Origin: Ruminococcus sp. zg-924
GTDB taxonomy: Bacteria; Bacillota; Clostridia; Oscillospirales; Acutalibacteraceae
Assembly (NCBI RefSeq): GCF_024433635.1
Contig: NZ_WNJZ01000011.1
Span: 1-64,000 of the forward strand
Direction of reading: 5' to 3'
Length of the DNA stretch: 64,000 bases
Every line of letters begins with the position of its first letter. Within the stretch, counting starts at the first letter, position 1. The notes beneath the pieces are model-generated. The model was not told the DNA's origin, searched no databases, and saw only the letters and a program-made list of their open reading frames with translations. The translations under genes were made by a program, and so were the position numbers. Positions 1 through 8,555 of this stretch are shown here, piece after piece.

Positions 1-22
1 ATATCGTATTCAAACAAAAACA

Positions 23-55
23 AAACTGACTCCGCTAGAAAAACGAAATCAGTTT
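23..55. terminator. weak hairpin at left edge
   Basis: A 7-bp inverted repeat (AAACTGA at 23-29, TCAGTTT at 49-55) with a 19-nt loop lies before nrdR's own terminator. It could be the end of a gene outside the window. The stem is short and there is no clear T-run, so support is weak. Confidence 0.25.
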
Positions 56-126
56 GTTGCTTAAATTTTAATTTTAACTACATCAAGTAGGCTTTTTTGT
101 ACTGTCTGCATAACTTGGGGCAGTTC

Positions 127-157
127 AAAAGCCTCGTTTTTGACTGAAACGAGGCTT
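127..157 (-). terminator. terminator of nrdR
   Basis: An 11-bp perfect stem (AAGCCTCGTTT at 129-139, AAACGAGGCTT at 147-157) lies 11 nt past the nrdR stop. Read on the minus strand it ends GGCTTTTG, a short T-run. It is an intrinsic terminator for nrdR. Confidence 0.8.
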
Positions 158-167
158 AATTTGATAT

Positions 168-623
168 TTACTTTTCCTGCAAAAGCTTGTTAAGCTCCTC
201 CATAAAGGTGTTGATGTCCTTGAACTGGCGGTAAACCGAAGCAAAGCGAACATATGATACCTCGTCCACATTCTTAAGGTGCTCCATAACATATTCTCCG
301 ATTGCCTTTGAGGTAACCTCCCTATCAAGTGAATTTTGAAGCTTTGTTTCTATATCCGTTACAATCTGCTCTATTGAGTCAAGTGAAACAGGGCGTTTCT
401 CGCAAGCTCTTAAAATTCCTGCTGTAAGCTTGTTTCTGTCAAAGGTTTCTCTTGACTTATCACGCTTGACAACTATAATAGGCACAGTTTCAATAACCTC
501 GTGCGTTGTAAATCGCTTATTACATCCAAGACACTCCCTACGTCTGCGAATTCTCTCGCCGTCATCAGCAGGTCTTGAGTCGATAACCTTGCTTTCTTCA
601 TATCCGCAATATGGACACTTCAT
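168..623 (-). CDS. nrdR: transcriptional repressor NrdR
   Basis: A 151-aa protein matching NrdR in length and sequence. NrdR is a nucleotide-sensing repressor of ribonucleotide reductase genes. The N-terminal zinc ribbon has Cys3, Cys6, Cys31 and Cys34 and an Arg-rich turn ([11 protein letters not shown]). An ATP-cone domain follows from about residue 46 ([16 protein letters not shown]). The start is ATG with a GGGAGGA ribosome binding site 8 nt upstream. The gene appears monocistronic: it has its own promoter upstream and a terminator downstream. No nrd genes lie in the window, so its targets are elsewhere. The family assignment is secure. Confidence 0.97.
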   Translation of the reverse strand: MKCPYCGYEESKVIDSRPADDGERIRRRRECLGCNKRFTTHEVIETVPIIVVKRDKSRETFDRNKLTAGILRACEKRPVSLDSIEQIVTDIETKLQNSLDREVTSKAIGEYVMEHLKNVDEVSYVRFASVYRQFKDINTFMEELNKLLQEK

Positions 624-658
624 AAAAAAATCCTCCCGACAGAATATTCTTTATAGTA

Positions 659-688
659 ATTATATCACATATTGAGAATAAATTGCAA
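659..688 (-). promoter_or_regulatory. nrdR promoter
   Basis: A sigma-A-like promoter on the minus strand: -35 TTGCAA (688-683), 18-bp spacer, -10 TATAAT (664-659). It lies about 35 bp from the nrdR start. Confidence 0.6.
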
Positions 689-739
689 GAAAATACTAAA
701 TATTGATTTAACAAGCTTTATGCTGATATTTTATTAAAA

Positions 740-1537
740 TTAACAATAACTCTGTTCAAGCAATTGGTCTACAAGGTTGTATGACGCTATAAGCTCGGAA
801 AGCTCTGAAAAGTTTGAACGGTATACCTCAACAATAAAATCGCCACTGTAACCGTTAGTTTTTAAGACGTCAAAAATTCTTTTATATTCCATTGTTCCGT
901 CGCCTGGCAACAAGCAATCGTTATTATTATCGTTATCGTTTATATGAACGTGAACAAGCATATTTCCCATTGCACTGCACATTTCATAAGGGTCATTACC
1001 TGAGCGCACCGCTTGTTTTATATCAAAAACAAAGCTTGCTTCGTCGCCTAAATATTCTCTCATTTTTCTGATAAACGCCGGGTTTTGACTTCTGAAAGCA
1101 TTTACGTTTTCCTGCGCAAGGGTTACGCCGTATTCCCTTGCGACTCTTGCAAGCTGTGCAAAGCGTTCAAAATATAGCTCATCGCTTATTCCGTTTGTAC
1201 TTGTCTTTCTGTCGCCATGCAGCACAACGATTTCTGCGCCTAAATACGCCGCACAGGAAAAGTAGCTTTTGTAAAATTCAAGGGTTTCTCTGAAGCGTTT
1301 TTCGTAATCGCTGAATATAAGATATGGCTCATAACCAGAGGTGAACGGGTGAATTGATTTAACTTTTGCACCGTACTCGTTTAAAACATTGAGAAGCTCA
1401 GTAGTATATGGCTTTTGAATTTCACTTAAAGTATTAAAAAATATTTCAACGCATTTTACGCCGTTTTGTAGCAGGCTTTTAAGCGCATCAGTTGTTTCCA
1501 TAGGATACAAGCAGGCTGTTGATACTCCGGCTGTCAT
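740..1537 (-). CDS. sugar phosphate isomerase/epimerase-like TIM-barrel protein
   Basis: A 265-aa protein of the AP-endonuclease family 2 / xylose-isomerase-like TIM-barrel superfamily. Supporting motifs include VKCVEIFF near residue 30, EIVVLHGDR near 100 and TLAQENVN near 140. FVFDIKQAVRSG (about 170) and VHVHINDND (about 195) follow, a His/Asp/Glu pattern typical of a metal-dependent barrel. The substrate cannot be told from sequence. It starts 12 bp after lgt with a GGTGATAAT site, so the two are probably co-transcribed, although no functional link to lipoprotein modification is evident. It could equally be an inositol-catabolism-type isomerase or an endonuclease IV relative. Confidence 0.8.
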   Translation of the reverse strand: MTAGVSTACLYPMETTDALKSLLQNGVKCVEIFFNTLSEIQKPYTTELLNVLNEYGAKVKSIHPFTSGYEPYLIFSDYEKRFRETLEFYKSYFSCAAYLGAEIVVLHGDRKTSTNGISDELYFERFAQLARVAREYGVTLAQENVNAFRSQNPAFIRKMREYLGDEASFVFDIKQAVRSGNDPYEMCSAMGNMLVHVHINDNDNNNDCLLPGDGTMEYKRIFDVLKTNGYSGDFIVEVYRSNFSELSELIASYNLVDQLLEQSYC

Positions 1538-1549
1538 ATTATCACCGCT

Positions 1550-2371
1550 TTAAGCTGATTTTTTACTGTTGATAAATTTTTTACCCTTAATCTTGCCGAC
1601 TATAACATAAACCAAGGCTACTGTGAAAATAGCTATGCTTATCCACTGCGAGGTTGAGAACGGACCCCAGAAGCCTCTGATTGCATCACCTCTGAAAAAT
1701 TCATCGACAAAACGAACAACAGGGTATGTAAAGCAGTAAACCAAAACAAGGTTTCCTTTCCTTATTTTATGCTTATTATAGCACACAAGCAAAAGAATAA
1801 AAATCAAAATATTAAAAAATGCTTCAATAAGCGGAATGGGCAGGCGGCAAACTCCGTTTGCTTCTACTACAATTGAATTCGTATAGGTAAAGCCGATTGG
1901 AAATTCTATACCGTAACAGCAACCACCGAGAAAGCAGCCTATTCTGCCAAAGAAATGAAAAAGCGGTATGCAAGGAACAATGAAGTCACAGTATGCACCA
2001 ACATCTTTTTTAGTTGTTTTCAAATAGATTACTGCGGCTATTGCTCCGCCGATGAGTCCTCCGTAGAAAACCATTCCGCCTATCTGCGTTATCAGTATAG
2101 AAAAGCCTATTCCGAAATCGTTGAAGAATTCGTCAAAACGGTTGAAAATTTCAATTATTTTACCGATATTCGTTATACCGTATAAAATATGCGAACCGAT
2201 AAAGATACCAAGTGCAATCCACAACGCAGCGAAAATTAAACTTACATCATTCACTATGTCCTGTTTTTTTATCTGGATAAAGGCATAAATTACACAGGCG
2301 ACTATTCCAAATGCAACCATAAGGCCGTAGGAAGAAATAGGCAGACCGAAAATATTGATGTATGAGCTCAT
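1550..2371 (-). CDS. lgt: prolipoprotein diacylglyceryl transferase
   Basis: A 273-aa polytopic membrane protein. Lgt transfers diacylglycerol from phosphatidylglycerol to the lipobox cysteine of prelipoproteins at the outer face of the membrane. About seven hydrophobic segments are visible. The Lgt signature region reads HFFGRIGCFLGGCCYG (about residues 140-155), the Cys-rich variant seen in many Clostridia. RFVDEFFRGD near residue 220 matches the conserved C-terminal Arg/Glu region. The ATG follows a strong GGAGGA site (2383-2378). The lipoproteins at 27467 and 35325 would be its clients. It sits immediately after a terminator, so transcription depends on readthrough or on a promoter I could not place in the 20-bp gap. 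Confidence 0.93.
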   Translation of the reverse strand: MSSYINIFGLPISSYGLMVAFGIVACVIYAFIQIKKQDIVNDVSLIFAALWIALGIFIGSHILYGITNIGKIIEIFNRFDEFFNDFGIGFSILITQIGGMVFYGGLIGGAIAAVIYLKTTKKDVGAYCDFIVPCIPLFHFFGRIGCFLGGCCYGIEFPIGFTYTNSIVVEANGVCRLPIPLIEAFFNILIFILLLVCYNKHKIRKGNLVLVYCFTYPVVRFVDEFFRGDAIRGFWGPFSTSQWISIAIFTVALVYVIVGKIKGKKFINSKKSA

Positions 2372-2390
2372 TTATGTTCCTCCAAAAATT

Positions 2391-2417
2391 AAGGGTGTTC
2401 TGATTTTCAGAACACCC
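2391..2417 (-). terminator. terminator of the Q/P-rich membrane protein gene
   Basis: An 11-bp perfect stem (GGGTGTTCTGA at 2393-2403, TCAGAACACCC at 2407-2417) with a 3-nt loop. On the minus strand it is followed by TTAATTTTT. It lies between the gene at 2454 and lgt, very close to the lgt ribosome binding site. Confidence 0.85.
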
Positions 2418-2453
2418 GAAAATTTAATCAAATAAAGTAATTCTAAATTACAA

Positions 2454-3083
2454 TCAGCTTAAGCTTCTGAGAAGGTCATTGTATGCAGAGCTTGAGCTTG
2501 CAGCTGAATTTACGCAACATGATGAGCAAGCGCATGAGGATACGCAAACAACTAAAAGCAAGAATGTAAGTACCGCACCGACAATAGACAAAACAATACC
2601 TGCTGTAAGCAAAGGATCCTTTGATGTCTTTTTGCCTGTTGCCGCAAAAACCAAGCCGACTACTGCGGCTACAAGGGACAAGAAAATAAGAACTCCGCTT
2701 GTAATTGTACCTGTCATAACATCATTCGCATATGTTAAAATGCTGCGAGGATTGCAAATGCAAGCGCAAAAAACAATCATAGAAATAAGATTCAAGAGTA
2801 TGCTTGCGCCACCGCAGATTGTAGAAATAATACCCTTTGTGTGTGCAGACGGGTCGCTTCCCGGAACAAAGCCGTTATTTGAAGTCATAAACGGGTTATT
2901 AGGCTGTGTGTTAAAATTATGACCGCCATTATTAGCAGCAAACGGATTATTGTTGTCAGGCTGCGGATTAAACGGCTGCTGCGGCTGCGGCTGTTCAAAC
3001 GGCTGCGGCTGAAACGGCTCTTGCGGCTGCTGAGCATTATTCTGATTTAAGTTTGGATCCTGCGGGAAATTATTATTATCCAT
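2454..3083 (-). CDS. membrane protein with Pro/Gln/Asn-rich N-terminus
   Basis: A 209-aa protein of unknown function. Residues 1-80 are low-complexity Pro/Gln/Asn/Phe with PQ repeats and no charge bias. They are followed by SAHTKGIIS and three or four hydrophobic segments: about 88-112, 123-147 and 158-185. The last ends in a Cys-rich stretch (VVCVSSCACSSCC) and a Ser-rich tail. The layout resembles DUF4190-type small membrane proteins with a disordered cytoplasmic head. ATG follows TAGGAGGATATACAA. It is monocistronic, with its own promoter and terminator. The nucleotide repeats encoding the PQ tract (GCTGCGGCTG units) make it prone to length variation. Confidence 0.75.
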   Translation of the reverse strand: MDNNNFPQDPNLNQNNAQQPQEPFQPQPFEQPQPQQPFNPQPDNNNPFAANNGGHNFNTQPNNPFMTSNNGFVPGSDPSAHTKGIISTICGGASILLNLISMIVFCACICNPRSILTYANDVMTGTITSGVLIFLSLVAAVVGLVFAATGKKTSKDPLLTAGIVLSIVGAVLTFLLLVVCVSSCACSSCCVNSAASSSSAYNDLLRSLS

Positions 3084-3119
3084 TTGTATATCCTCCTAAA
3101 TATGTATTATATTAATTTA

Positions 3120-3148
3120 AGTTTAGCACTCGCATTGCTGTTTGTCAA
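3120..3148 (-). promoter_or_regulatory. promoter of the Q/P-rich membrane protein gene
   Basis: Minus-strand -35 TTGACA (3148-3143), 17-bp spacer, -10 TAAACT (3125-3120). A consensus -35 with optimal spacing. Confidence 0.7.
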
Positions 3149-3257
3149 GAAAACAACCATCTTTTTTTAACAAATTGTTAAGAAAAAGCCTTGTTTTCGA
3201 CATAACTATATAGCTGTCAAAAATCAACACACAATCACAGTGCATAATATAGCATCA

Positions 3258-3731
3258 TTATTTTATAATATCAGCTGTATCTGCCCCAATAAGCAAAATT
3301 AAGTCCTTCGGCGCAAGCTCAATTTGATAACCTATTTTACCAGCGCTTACAATGATTTTGTCAATATTCAAAGCTGAGCTGTGAATCACCGTTTTATACT
3401 GCTTTTTCATTCCGACAGGCGAGCAGCCGCCTCTTATATAGCCTGTTACCTTATTAATATCCTTCACGTGAATCATTTCAACCGATTTTTCACCGACTGC
3501 TTTAGCTGCCTTTTTAAGGTCAAGCTCTTCAGCGACAGGAACAACAAAAACAAAATATCCGCCGTTTCCGTGCGTTACCAGTGTTTTAAACACGTAATTA
3601 GGATTTTGATTTAACAGTTTTGCTACGCTTACTCCGTCAACTGCTTCCTTACCGTGTGGGTATTCGTAATGGTTGTACTCTATTTTTTCCTTGTCGAGTA
3701 TTCTCATAACATTTGTTTTAGTTTCAGCCAT
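3258..3731 (-). CDS. ybaK: Cys-tRNA(Pro)/Cys-tRNA(Cys) deacylase YbaK
   Basis: A 157-aa YbaK/EbsC-family protein. These proteins hydrolyse Cys mischarged on tRNA(Pro). The family landmarks are present: YPHGKEAVDGVSVA near residue 25, VFKTLVTHG near 50, the VPVAEELDLKKAAKA region and GGCSPVGMKK near 100. Length is normal. ATG follows GAGGGTGATAAA and starts 10 bp after the exonuclease III stop, so it is the last gene of the MORN-mscS-xth run. Assignment to YbaK rather than ProX or the ProRS INS domain rests on overall similarity. Confidence 0.92.
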   Translation of the reverse strand: MAETKTNVMRILDKEKIEYNHYEYPHGKEAVDGVSVAKLLNQNPNYVFKTLVTHGNGGYFVFVVPVAEELDLKKAAKAVGEKSVEMIHVKDINKVTGYIRGGCSPVGMKKQYKTVIHSSALNIDKIIVSAGKIGYQIELAPKDLILLIGADTADIIK

Positions 3732-3741
3732 TTTATCACCC

Positions 3742-4497
3742 TCAAATGTCTATATCAAGCTCAATCGGACAATGGTCAGAGCCGAAAATATCGGTGTGAA
3801 TTTTAGCGTCTGAAAGCTTATCATCAAGAGATTTCGATGTGCAGAAATAGTCTATACGCCATCCCGCATTTTTCTCTCTCGATTTAAATCTGTATGACCA
3901 CCACGAATACACACCCTCCTTATCGGGATAAAAATACCGGAAGGTATCGGTAAAGCCTGAATTGAGCAAGGCGGTCATCTTTGCCCTTTCTTCATCGGTA
4001 AAACCTGCATTATTGCGGTTGCTCTTTGGATTTTTTAGGTCAATTTCTGTATGAGCTACATTTAAATCTCCGCAAAAGATAACCGGCTTAAACTTTTCAA
4101 GCTCCTTTAAATATTTAAGGAAATCGTCCTCCCACTCCATACGGTAATCAAGACGCTTAAGCTCATTTTGTGAGTTTGGAGTGTAAACCGTAACAAAATA
4201 AAAAGTATCAAATTCAAGGGTTATTACTCTGCCCTCTTTATCGTGTTTTTCTATGCCAAGTCCATAGTTTACTGACAGCGGCTCTGCTTTTGTAAAAATT
4301 GCAGTTCCCGAATAGCCCTTTTTCTCGGCATAGTTCCAATACTGATGATAGCCGTCAAGCTGCAAGTCAATCTGTCCGCCTTGCAGTTTGGTTTCCTGCA
4401 CACAGAAGATATCGGCGTCTGCGTTTTTAAAAAAGTCAAGAAATCCCTTTTGAACACAGGCTCTCAGTCCGTTTACATTCCACGAAATCAGCTTCAT
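3742..4497 (-). CDS. xth: exodeoxyribonuclease III (AP endonuclease)
   Basis: A 251-aa exonuclease-endonuclease-phosphatase fold enzyme that repairs abasic sites and 3' blocked ends. The N-terminal SWNVNGLRA, metal-binding QETKL (Glu), catalytic [13 protein letters not shown] and C-terminal GSDHCPI motifs are all present in order. Full length for the bacterial Xth/ExoA group. ATG follows GGAAGTGGTAAT. It lies 19 bp after the upstream small membrane protein and 10 bp before ybaK. Confidence 0.95.
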   Translation of the reverse strand: MKLISWNVNGLRACVQKGFLDFFKNADADIFCVQETKLQGGQIDLQLDGYHQYWNYAEKKGYSGTAIFTKAEPLSVNYGLGIEKHDKEGRVITLEFDTFYFVTVYTPNSQNELKRLDYRMEWEDDFLKYLKELEKFKPVIFCGDLNVAHTEIDLKNPKSNRNNAGFTDEERAKMTALLNSGFTDTFRYFYPDKEGVYSWWSYRFKSREKNAGWRIDYFCTSKSLDDKLSDAKIHTDIFGSDHCPIELDIDI

Positions 4498-4516
4498 ATT
4501 ACCACTTCCTAGTTTA

Positions 4517-5017
4517 TCAATTACTGTTGTTTTTCATTTTTTCAAGCTCGTTGCAGATTTCATTTGCAAGCTTAATATACTTTTGATATTCAACCGAGCC
4601 TTCCTGCGTTTTTGAATTTCCTACCGGAATATTCACATATTCTGTCGCTGTGTCCCTCACAGTCACAACAACTACAATTCGTTCAAAGGTTTTGCACCGC
4701 TGTGCTGTTGCTTCGCCAAAACTGCCGTAGCCTTGAAGCTTTGCTTTTCGCTTCATTGATATTCCGTCAAGCTGAATATCATAATCCAATATATCTGAAT
4801 AATCATAAAGTCTGTCGGCAGTTTTACTGCTCCACTTTCTGCGGTTTTCATCTATCCAAAGTGAGCCGAGCTTTTTTGTGGGATTGCACTTATACATACC
4901 GAATAGCCGAAAAAGCCTTATACCTGCCGCAAAATTGCCGTATGACATTATAGCAATTGCAACAAGCAGCAGTACCGCCAATATCAGAATAAAAGTAATA
5001 ATGCCGTGATAAGGCAT
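4517..5017 (-). CDS. small membrane-anchored protein, unknown function
   Basis: A 166-aa protein with one strong transmembrane helix (about residues 6-28). The soluble domain starts near [15 protein letters not shown]. The patch [16 protein letters not shown] resembles the beta-rich domain of SHOCT/DUF4428-type proteins, but I would not name a family. The C-terminus is charged. ATG follows GGAGGGATATCT. It lies between mscS (26 bp upstream) and xth, so it is presumably co-transcribed with the MORN/MscS genes and may sit in the membrane with them. That is context only. Confidence 0.7.
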   Translation of the reverse strand: MPYHGIITFILILAVLLLVAIAIMSYGNFAAGIRLFRLFGMYKCNPTKKLGSLWIDENRRKWSSKTADRLYDYSDILDYDIQLDGISMKRKAKLQGYGSFGEATAQRCKTFERIVVVVTVRDTATEYVNIPVGNSKTQEGSVEYQKYIKLANEICNELEKMKNNSN

Positions 5018-5043
5018 AGATATCCCTCCGAGAAAGCAGAAAA

Positions 5044-5901
5044 CTAATCCTTTTTGAGGTGTACATCAATCTGTTCAAACGGGATTGTTATTCCGTTTTT
5101 ATCAAACTCTATCTTTGTTTGCTCTTGTAAATCAAAGTAAACATTCCAATACTCCTCTGTTTTGCACCACACTCGAAACGCAATGCCGATTGAACTGTTG
5201 CCTTGCTCCAAAACGCCTACTATCGGCTCAGGTGATTTAAGTATTCTATCTTCACTTTCGGCAATATCTGACAGAACCTTTTTGGCAAGTTTAATATCGT
5301 TTGAGTAGTCAATTTTAAAAACAAGGTCTATACGGCGCATATCTTGGGAAGTGTAGTTGATAAGATTATTGTTTGTTAAACGTGAGTTTGGAATAATTAC
5401 CTCTTTGTTATCTATGGTTATTAAATACGTGTTCGTTATCATTATTTTATCAACCGTTCCTTCCAGTCCCTCAAACTGGATATACTCGCCTGCTTTAAAC
5501 GGTTTATTAATTATAATCATAACGCCGCTTGCAACATTCTTCATTGTGTCCTGAAGTGCAAGACCGATTGTTACCGTTGCCGCTCCAATTGCTGTCAACA
5601 GTGCCGCAACGTTTACTCCAAGCTGTGCAATAGCAGAAATTATAATAAAAATTCGCAGAGCACAAAGAACTACGGAATATATGAATGTAATTGCGGCAGG
5701 GTCAATTTTACTCTTACCGAGTGCCTTTTTCATCAGCTTGCAAATAAAGCGTGACCCCCACCAGCCGACAATAAATATAACTATTGCAACTATAAGATGA
5801 GGAATAAAACCAAGAAATGCATCTGTAAGCTCGCCAAGCCATTTTTCAAACTCGTTAACGGATGCAACTTCCGTTGATGTTTCAAAAAGAAAACTATTTA
5901 T
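5044..5901 (-). CDS. mscS: small-conductance mechanosensitive channel MscS, apparent AUA start
   Basis: A 285-aa protein if started at ATA 5901-5899, close to E. coli MscS (286 aa). The first canonical Met (5733) would delete TM1. The in-frame codons between 5901 and 5733 encode a typical MscS TM1 (FIPHLIVAIVIFIVGWWGSR) and contain no ATG, GTG or TTG. An in-frame TGA at 5910-5908 sets the upstream limit. The pore helix region GLALQDTMKNVASG, the NKPFKAGEYI segment and the VIIPNSRL motif are intact, as is the C-terminal beta domain. ATA overlaps the MORN gene stop as ATAA, with GGTGA 6 nt upstream. The family is certain. The start is inferred; a lost ATG or a base error would look the same. 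Confidence 0.88.
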   Translation of the reverse strand: MNSFLFETSTEVASVNEFEKWLGELTDAFLGFIPHLIVAIVIFIVGWWGSRFICKLMKKALGKSKIDPAAITFIYSVVLCALRIFIIISAIAQLGVNVAALLTAIGAATVTIGLALQDTMKNVASGVMIIINKPFKAGEYIQFEGLEGTVDKIMITNTYLITIDNKEVIIPNSRLTNNNLINYTSQDMRRIDLVFKIDYSNDIKLAKKVLSDIAESEDRILKSPEPIVGVLEQGNSSIGIAFRVWCKTEEYWNVYFDLQEQTKIEFDKNGITIPFEQIDVHLKKD

Positions 5902-8492
5902 TTTTCGTCACCGCCATTCTTAAGATAATAAACAGCATCGGCAAAATTGATTGGACTTGCATCATCATTCGCCTTTTCAAAAAATTCTCCCTTCAGTTCC
6001 TTACCGTCACCAAAGTATAATACACCCTCGCCACAGGGCTTTCCGTTTTTAAAGCGTCCTGTGTATCTGTGGTCGGTATAAAGCATTGTTCCGCTGCCGC
6101 TCGGCTTGCCGTTTACAAGTGAACCGGAATAAATACCCTTGCCGACAAGCTGCTCAGACACAAACACGGGCGGCTTTTTATACTTATGATACGCAGTATC
6201 CTTAAGCTTTTCGCAGTATTCAAGCTCTGACAAGGTCTTTGGTATAACACGCATAGCCTTGTACGGCTCGCCGTACTTGAATATTCCCTCAAACTGCTTT
6301 TCACCATATGAAGTGTACGAACAGCCCATACCCTCTCTTATACCGTTTGCAGCACTTCCCTCATACAGAACACAGCCGTTTTTATCATACTCACGCATAT
6401 ATGTGCATTTGCCGTATTCATAAATACATTCTTTGAGCAGATATTCGCCGCTAATTACATTGATTCTGCCGCACATTTCTCCGTTTTCAAACATTCCCGC
6501 AAAATCAGAATTGCTCTCAAAATCATGTAGTACACCTTGTCCGCTGTATTTATCTTCAAGCCAGAAGCCTGTGTAAACAGCTTCGTTATTCTTATAGCTT
6601 ATGCCAAAGCCGCTTTTTTTATCATCGTCAAAGCTTCCCATATATTCACAAAGATTATCGCTAAACACTCTGCCGAGTCCACATTTTTTGCCGCCGACAA
6701 AGCTGCCCTCGTACACCTTTGCGCCGCCAAGATAGAGCGCACCCTTGCCTGAATATTCGCCGTTTTTCAGTCCGCCCTTATACAAAAGCTCTCCGCTTTT
6801 AGAATAAACCGAAATTGCACCCTTTTCCCTGCCGTTTTCAAAGCTGGTGGAATAATACGAACCGTCGCTTTTATATATAGTGCCCTTGCCGTGATATTCG
6901 CCATCCTTAAATCCGCCCTTATATATAAGAGTTCCGTCCTGCAACCTATGTGTGGCCTCACCCTTTATCTGACCGTTTAAAAACTCTCCGCTTACAAAGG
7001 AATTATCGTCAAGATAGAGCACTCCATAGCCGTTTTGCAGCCCGTCCTTGAATTCTCCGTAATACATAAGCGCCCCGCTTTTATCAAAAAGCCTGCCTGT
7101 ACCGTTATATTTTCCATCCGACATTTCACCGTTATACACAATATTTCCCGACAAGTCGAGAACAGTAGCAGGATTTTTCATCTTTCCGTTGTCACACTTC
7201 TGCACTACAAGGCTTTCGTTTTTACTGTCAACTGTGATAGCAGCTCCATGCGGCTCATCATTTTTATAGCAAACAACGGAGGAAAGCTTACCGTCTGAGG
7301 TAAAACGTGCGGCTGTGCCCTTTTTTCTGTCATTCTCAAAACCGCCTGCGCTTATACTGCCGTCATTCAAAAATGTAATGCCGAAACCGTTTTTCTTGTC
7401 CTCACTCCATTTGCCGACATAGCTTATTTTACCGTTTTTGAAAAATTGTGCGCCAAATCCGCTGCGCTTATCTGCGTTATATCCGCCACAATACAAAACA
7501 GAGCCTTTTTCGGTTACAGTTACTCCTCCGCCGTCCCTCTCGCCCTTTTTGCTTAGTGAGCCGAAGTAGCAGTATTTTTCCTTTGGAGAATTTTCAATTA
7601 TTTTATTCGGTGTGCCGTTATCGGTTATACTTCCAGCTTGCTCCTCTTCATATGTATTATTGTCCGATTCGTTATTTAATACAGCTTCAGCAACGTTTTC
7701 CTCTTCTGATATCTTCTTATTTTCGGTTATTTCAGCTTCGCTTTCTGTTTTTTCGTTCTCATCAGCCAAATCTGTGTTTACGTTCTCCGGCTTGTTTTCC
7801 GACTTTTCCTCTTGTATTGAGGTATCGCTGTTTTTAATATTCAGCGTTGTAAAATCGCCGTACATAAGTGAAGCGTCAAAGAAAAAACCTTTTCTTTGTA
7901 TGTTTTCCTCAGATAAATCGGGTGTATTGGCAAAGCTTTCTTCAGCTGCGGCAGCGAAGAAATATTCGCCGTTCAAGGTTTTTGCCGTTACAATAATTTC
8001 AGATTCTGTTTCGCCTTTATCCTTGTATGGCGTTAATATCTGCGCAGGCTTACCAGGATACTGCACAGCAATTGAAAGACCGTTGTCATTACTGCAAGCA
8101 GTCAGGGTAGCAGTTACTGCTCCACGTGAGTAATACTCGCTCTTTTGCCATATGTTGGTACGTGAGAAATAAATTTTCTTTAATATATCGCCGCTTTGAT
8201 TTGAGCAGACCACAGTATAACTGCCGGAGGAATCGGCTACTGATAACTCGGTGGTCTTGCCGTTTACCTCCTTTAGCCACTTCATCGGCTTTGCGTTGTC
8301 AAGCATATAGCGGCAACGAACGCTGTCAATTCCTGAGGTAAAGAAAACCCTATCCTTTATTTTTTTGTGGGTTGTGAAGTATCTGCGGCGAGCATCCGAC
8401 AGAATATCGCCGTTTTTGTCGGCATCATCCTCACTTTTAAAATAAACCGCTAAAATTACGGTATTCTGTGAAAGGCTTGTTTTCTTATCCAA
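5898..8492 (-). CDS. large MORN-repeat protein
   Basis: An 864-aa protein. Residues 1-210 form a domain I do not recognise. Residues 215-305 are an acidic, low-complexity linker (Glu/Asn/Ser). From about 310 to 850 there are roughly 20 MORN-type units of 22-24 residues on the pattern YxGxFxxGxxxGxG, for example YYGEFKDGLQNGYGVLY, YKGGFKDGEYHGKGTIY and YTGRFKNGKPCGEGVLY. There is no signal peptide or transmembrane helix, so it is probably cytoplasmic. MORN repeats form beta-hairpin arrays used in scaffolding and lipid or protein binding. The start is TTG (8492) with AAGGAG 8 nt upstream. Its stop overlaps the mscS start, which suggests translational coupling to the channel. Confidence 0.9.
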   Translation of the reverse strand: MDKKTSLSQNTVILAVYFKSEDDADKNGDILSDARRRYFTTHKKIKDRVFFTSGIDSVRCRYMLDNAKPMKWLKEVNGKTTELSVADSSGSYTVVCSNQSGDILKKIYFSRTNIWQKSEYYSRGAVTATLTACSNDNGLSIAVQYPGKPAQILTPYKDKGETESEIIVTAKTLNGEYFFAAAAEESFANTPDLSEENIQRKGFFFDASLMYGDFTTLNIKNSDTSIQEEKSENKPENVNTDLADENEKTESEAEITENKKISEEENVAEAVLNNESDNNTYEEEQAGSITDNGTPNKIIENSPKEKYCYFGSLSKKGERDGGGVTVTEKGSVLYCGGYNADKRSGFGAQFFKNGKISYVGKWSEDKKNGFGITFLNDGSISAGGFENDRKKGTAARFTSDGKLSSVVCYKNDEPHGAAITVDSKNESLVVQKCDNGKMKNPATVLDLSGNIVYNGEMSDGKYNGTGRLFDKSGALMYYGEFKDGLQNGYGVLYLDDNSFVSGEFLNGQIKGEATHRLQDGTLIYKGGFKDGEYHGKGTIYKSDGSYYSTSFENGREKGAISVYSKSGELLYKGGLKNGEYSGKGALYLGGAKVYEGSFVGGKKCGLGRVFSDNLCEYMGSFDDDKKSGFGISYKNNEAVYTGFWLEDKYSGQGVLHDFESNSDFAGMFENGEMCGRINVISGEYLLKECIYEYGKCTYMREYDKNGCVLYEGSAANGIREGMGCSYTSYGEKQFEGIFKYGEPYKAMRVIPKTLSELEYCEKLKDTAYHKYKKPPVFVSEQLVGKGIYSGSLVNGKPSGSGTMLYTDHRYTGRFKNGKPCGEGVLYFGDGKELKGEFFEKANDDASPINFADAVYYLKNGGDEK

Positions 8493-8527
8493 TTCCTTTA
8501 CTCCTTCTTTGACAAAATAACACGCAA

Positions 8528-8551
8528 GTGCGGCAGTCTATGCTGCCGCAC
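8528..8551 (-). terminator. hairpin after the glycosyltransferase gene
   Basis: A 9-bp perfect stem (GTGCGGCAG at 8528-8536, CTGCCGCAC at 8543-8551) between the glycosyltransferase stop and the MORN start. The minus-strand continuation TTGCGTGTTATTTTG is only moderately T-rich, so termination may be partial. Confidence 0.55.
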
Positions 8552-8555
8552 AAAA

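Noticed and set aside
7448-8133. Plus-strand ORFs of 129 and 173 aa inside the MORN gene
   Set aside because: Ser/Phe/Leu-rich shadows opposite the acidic linker. No ribosome binding sites or promoter.
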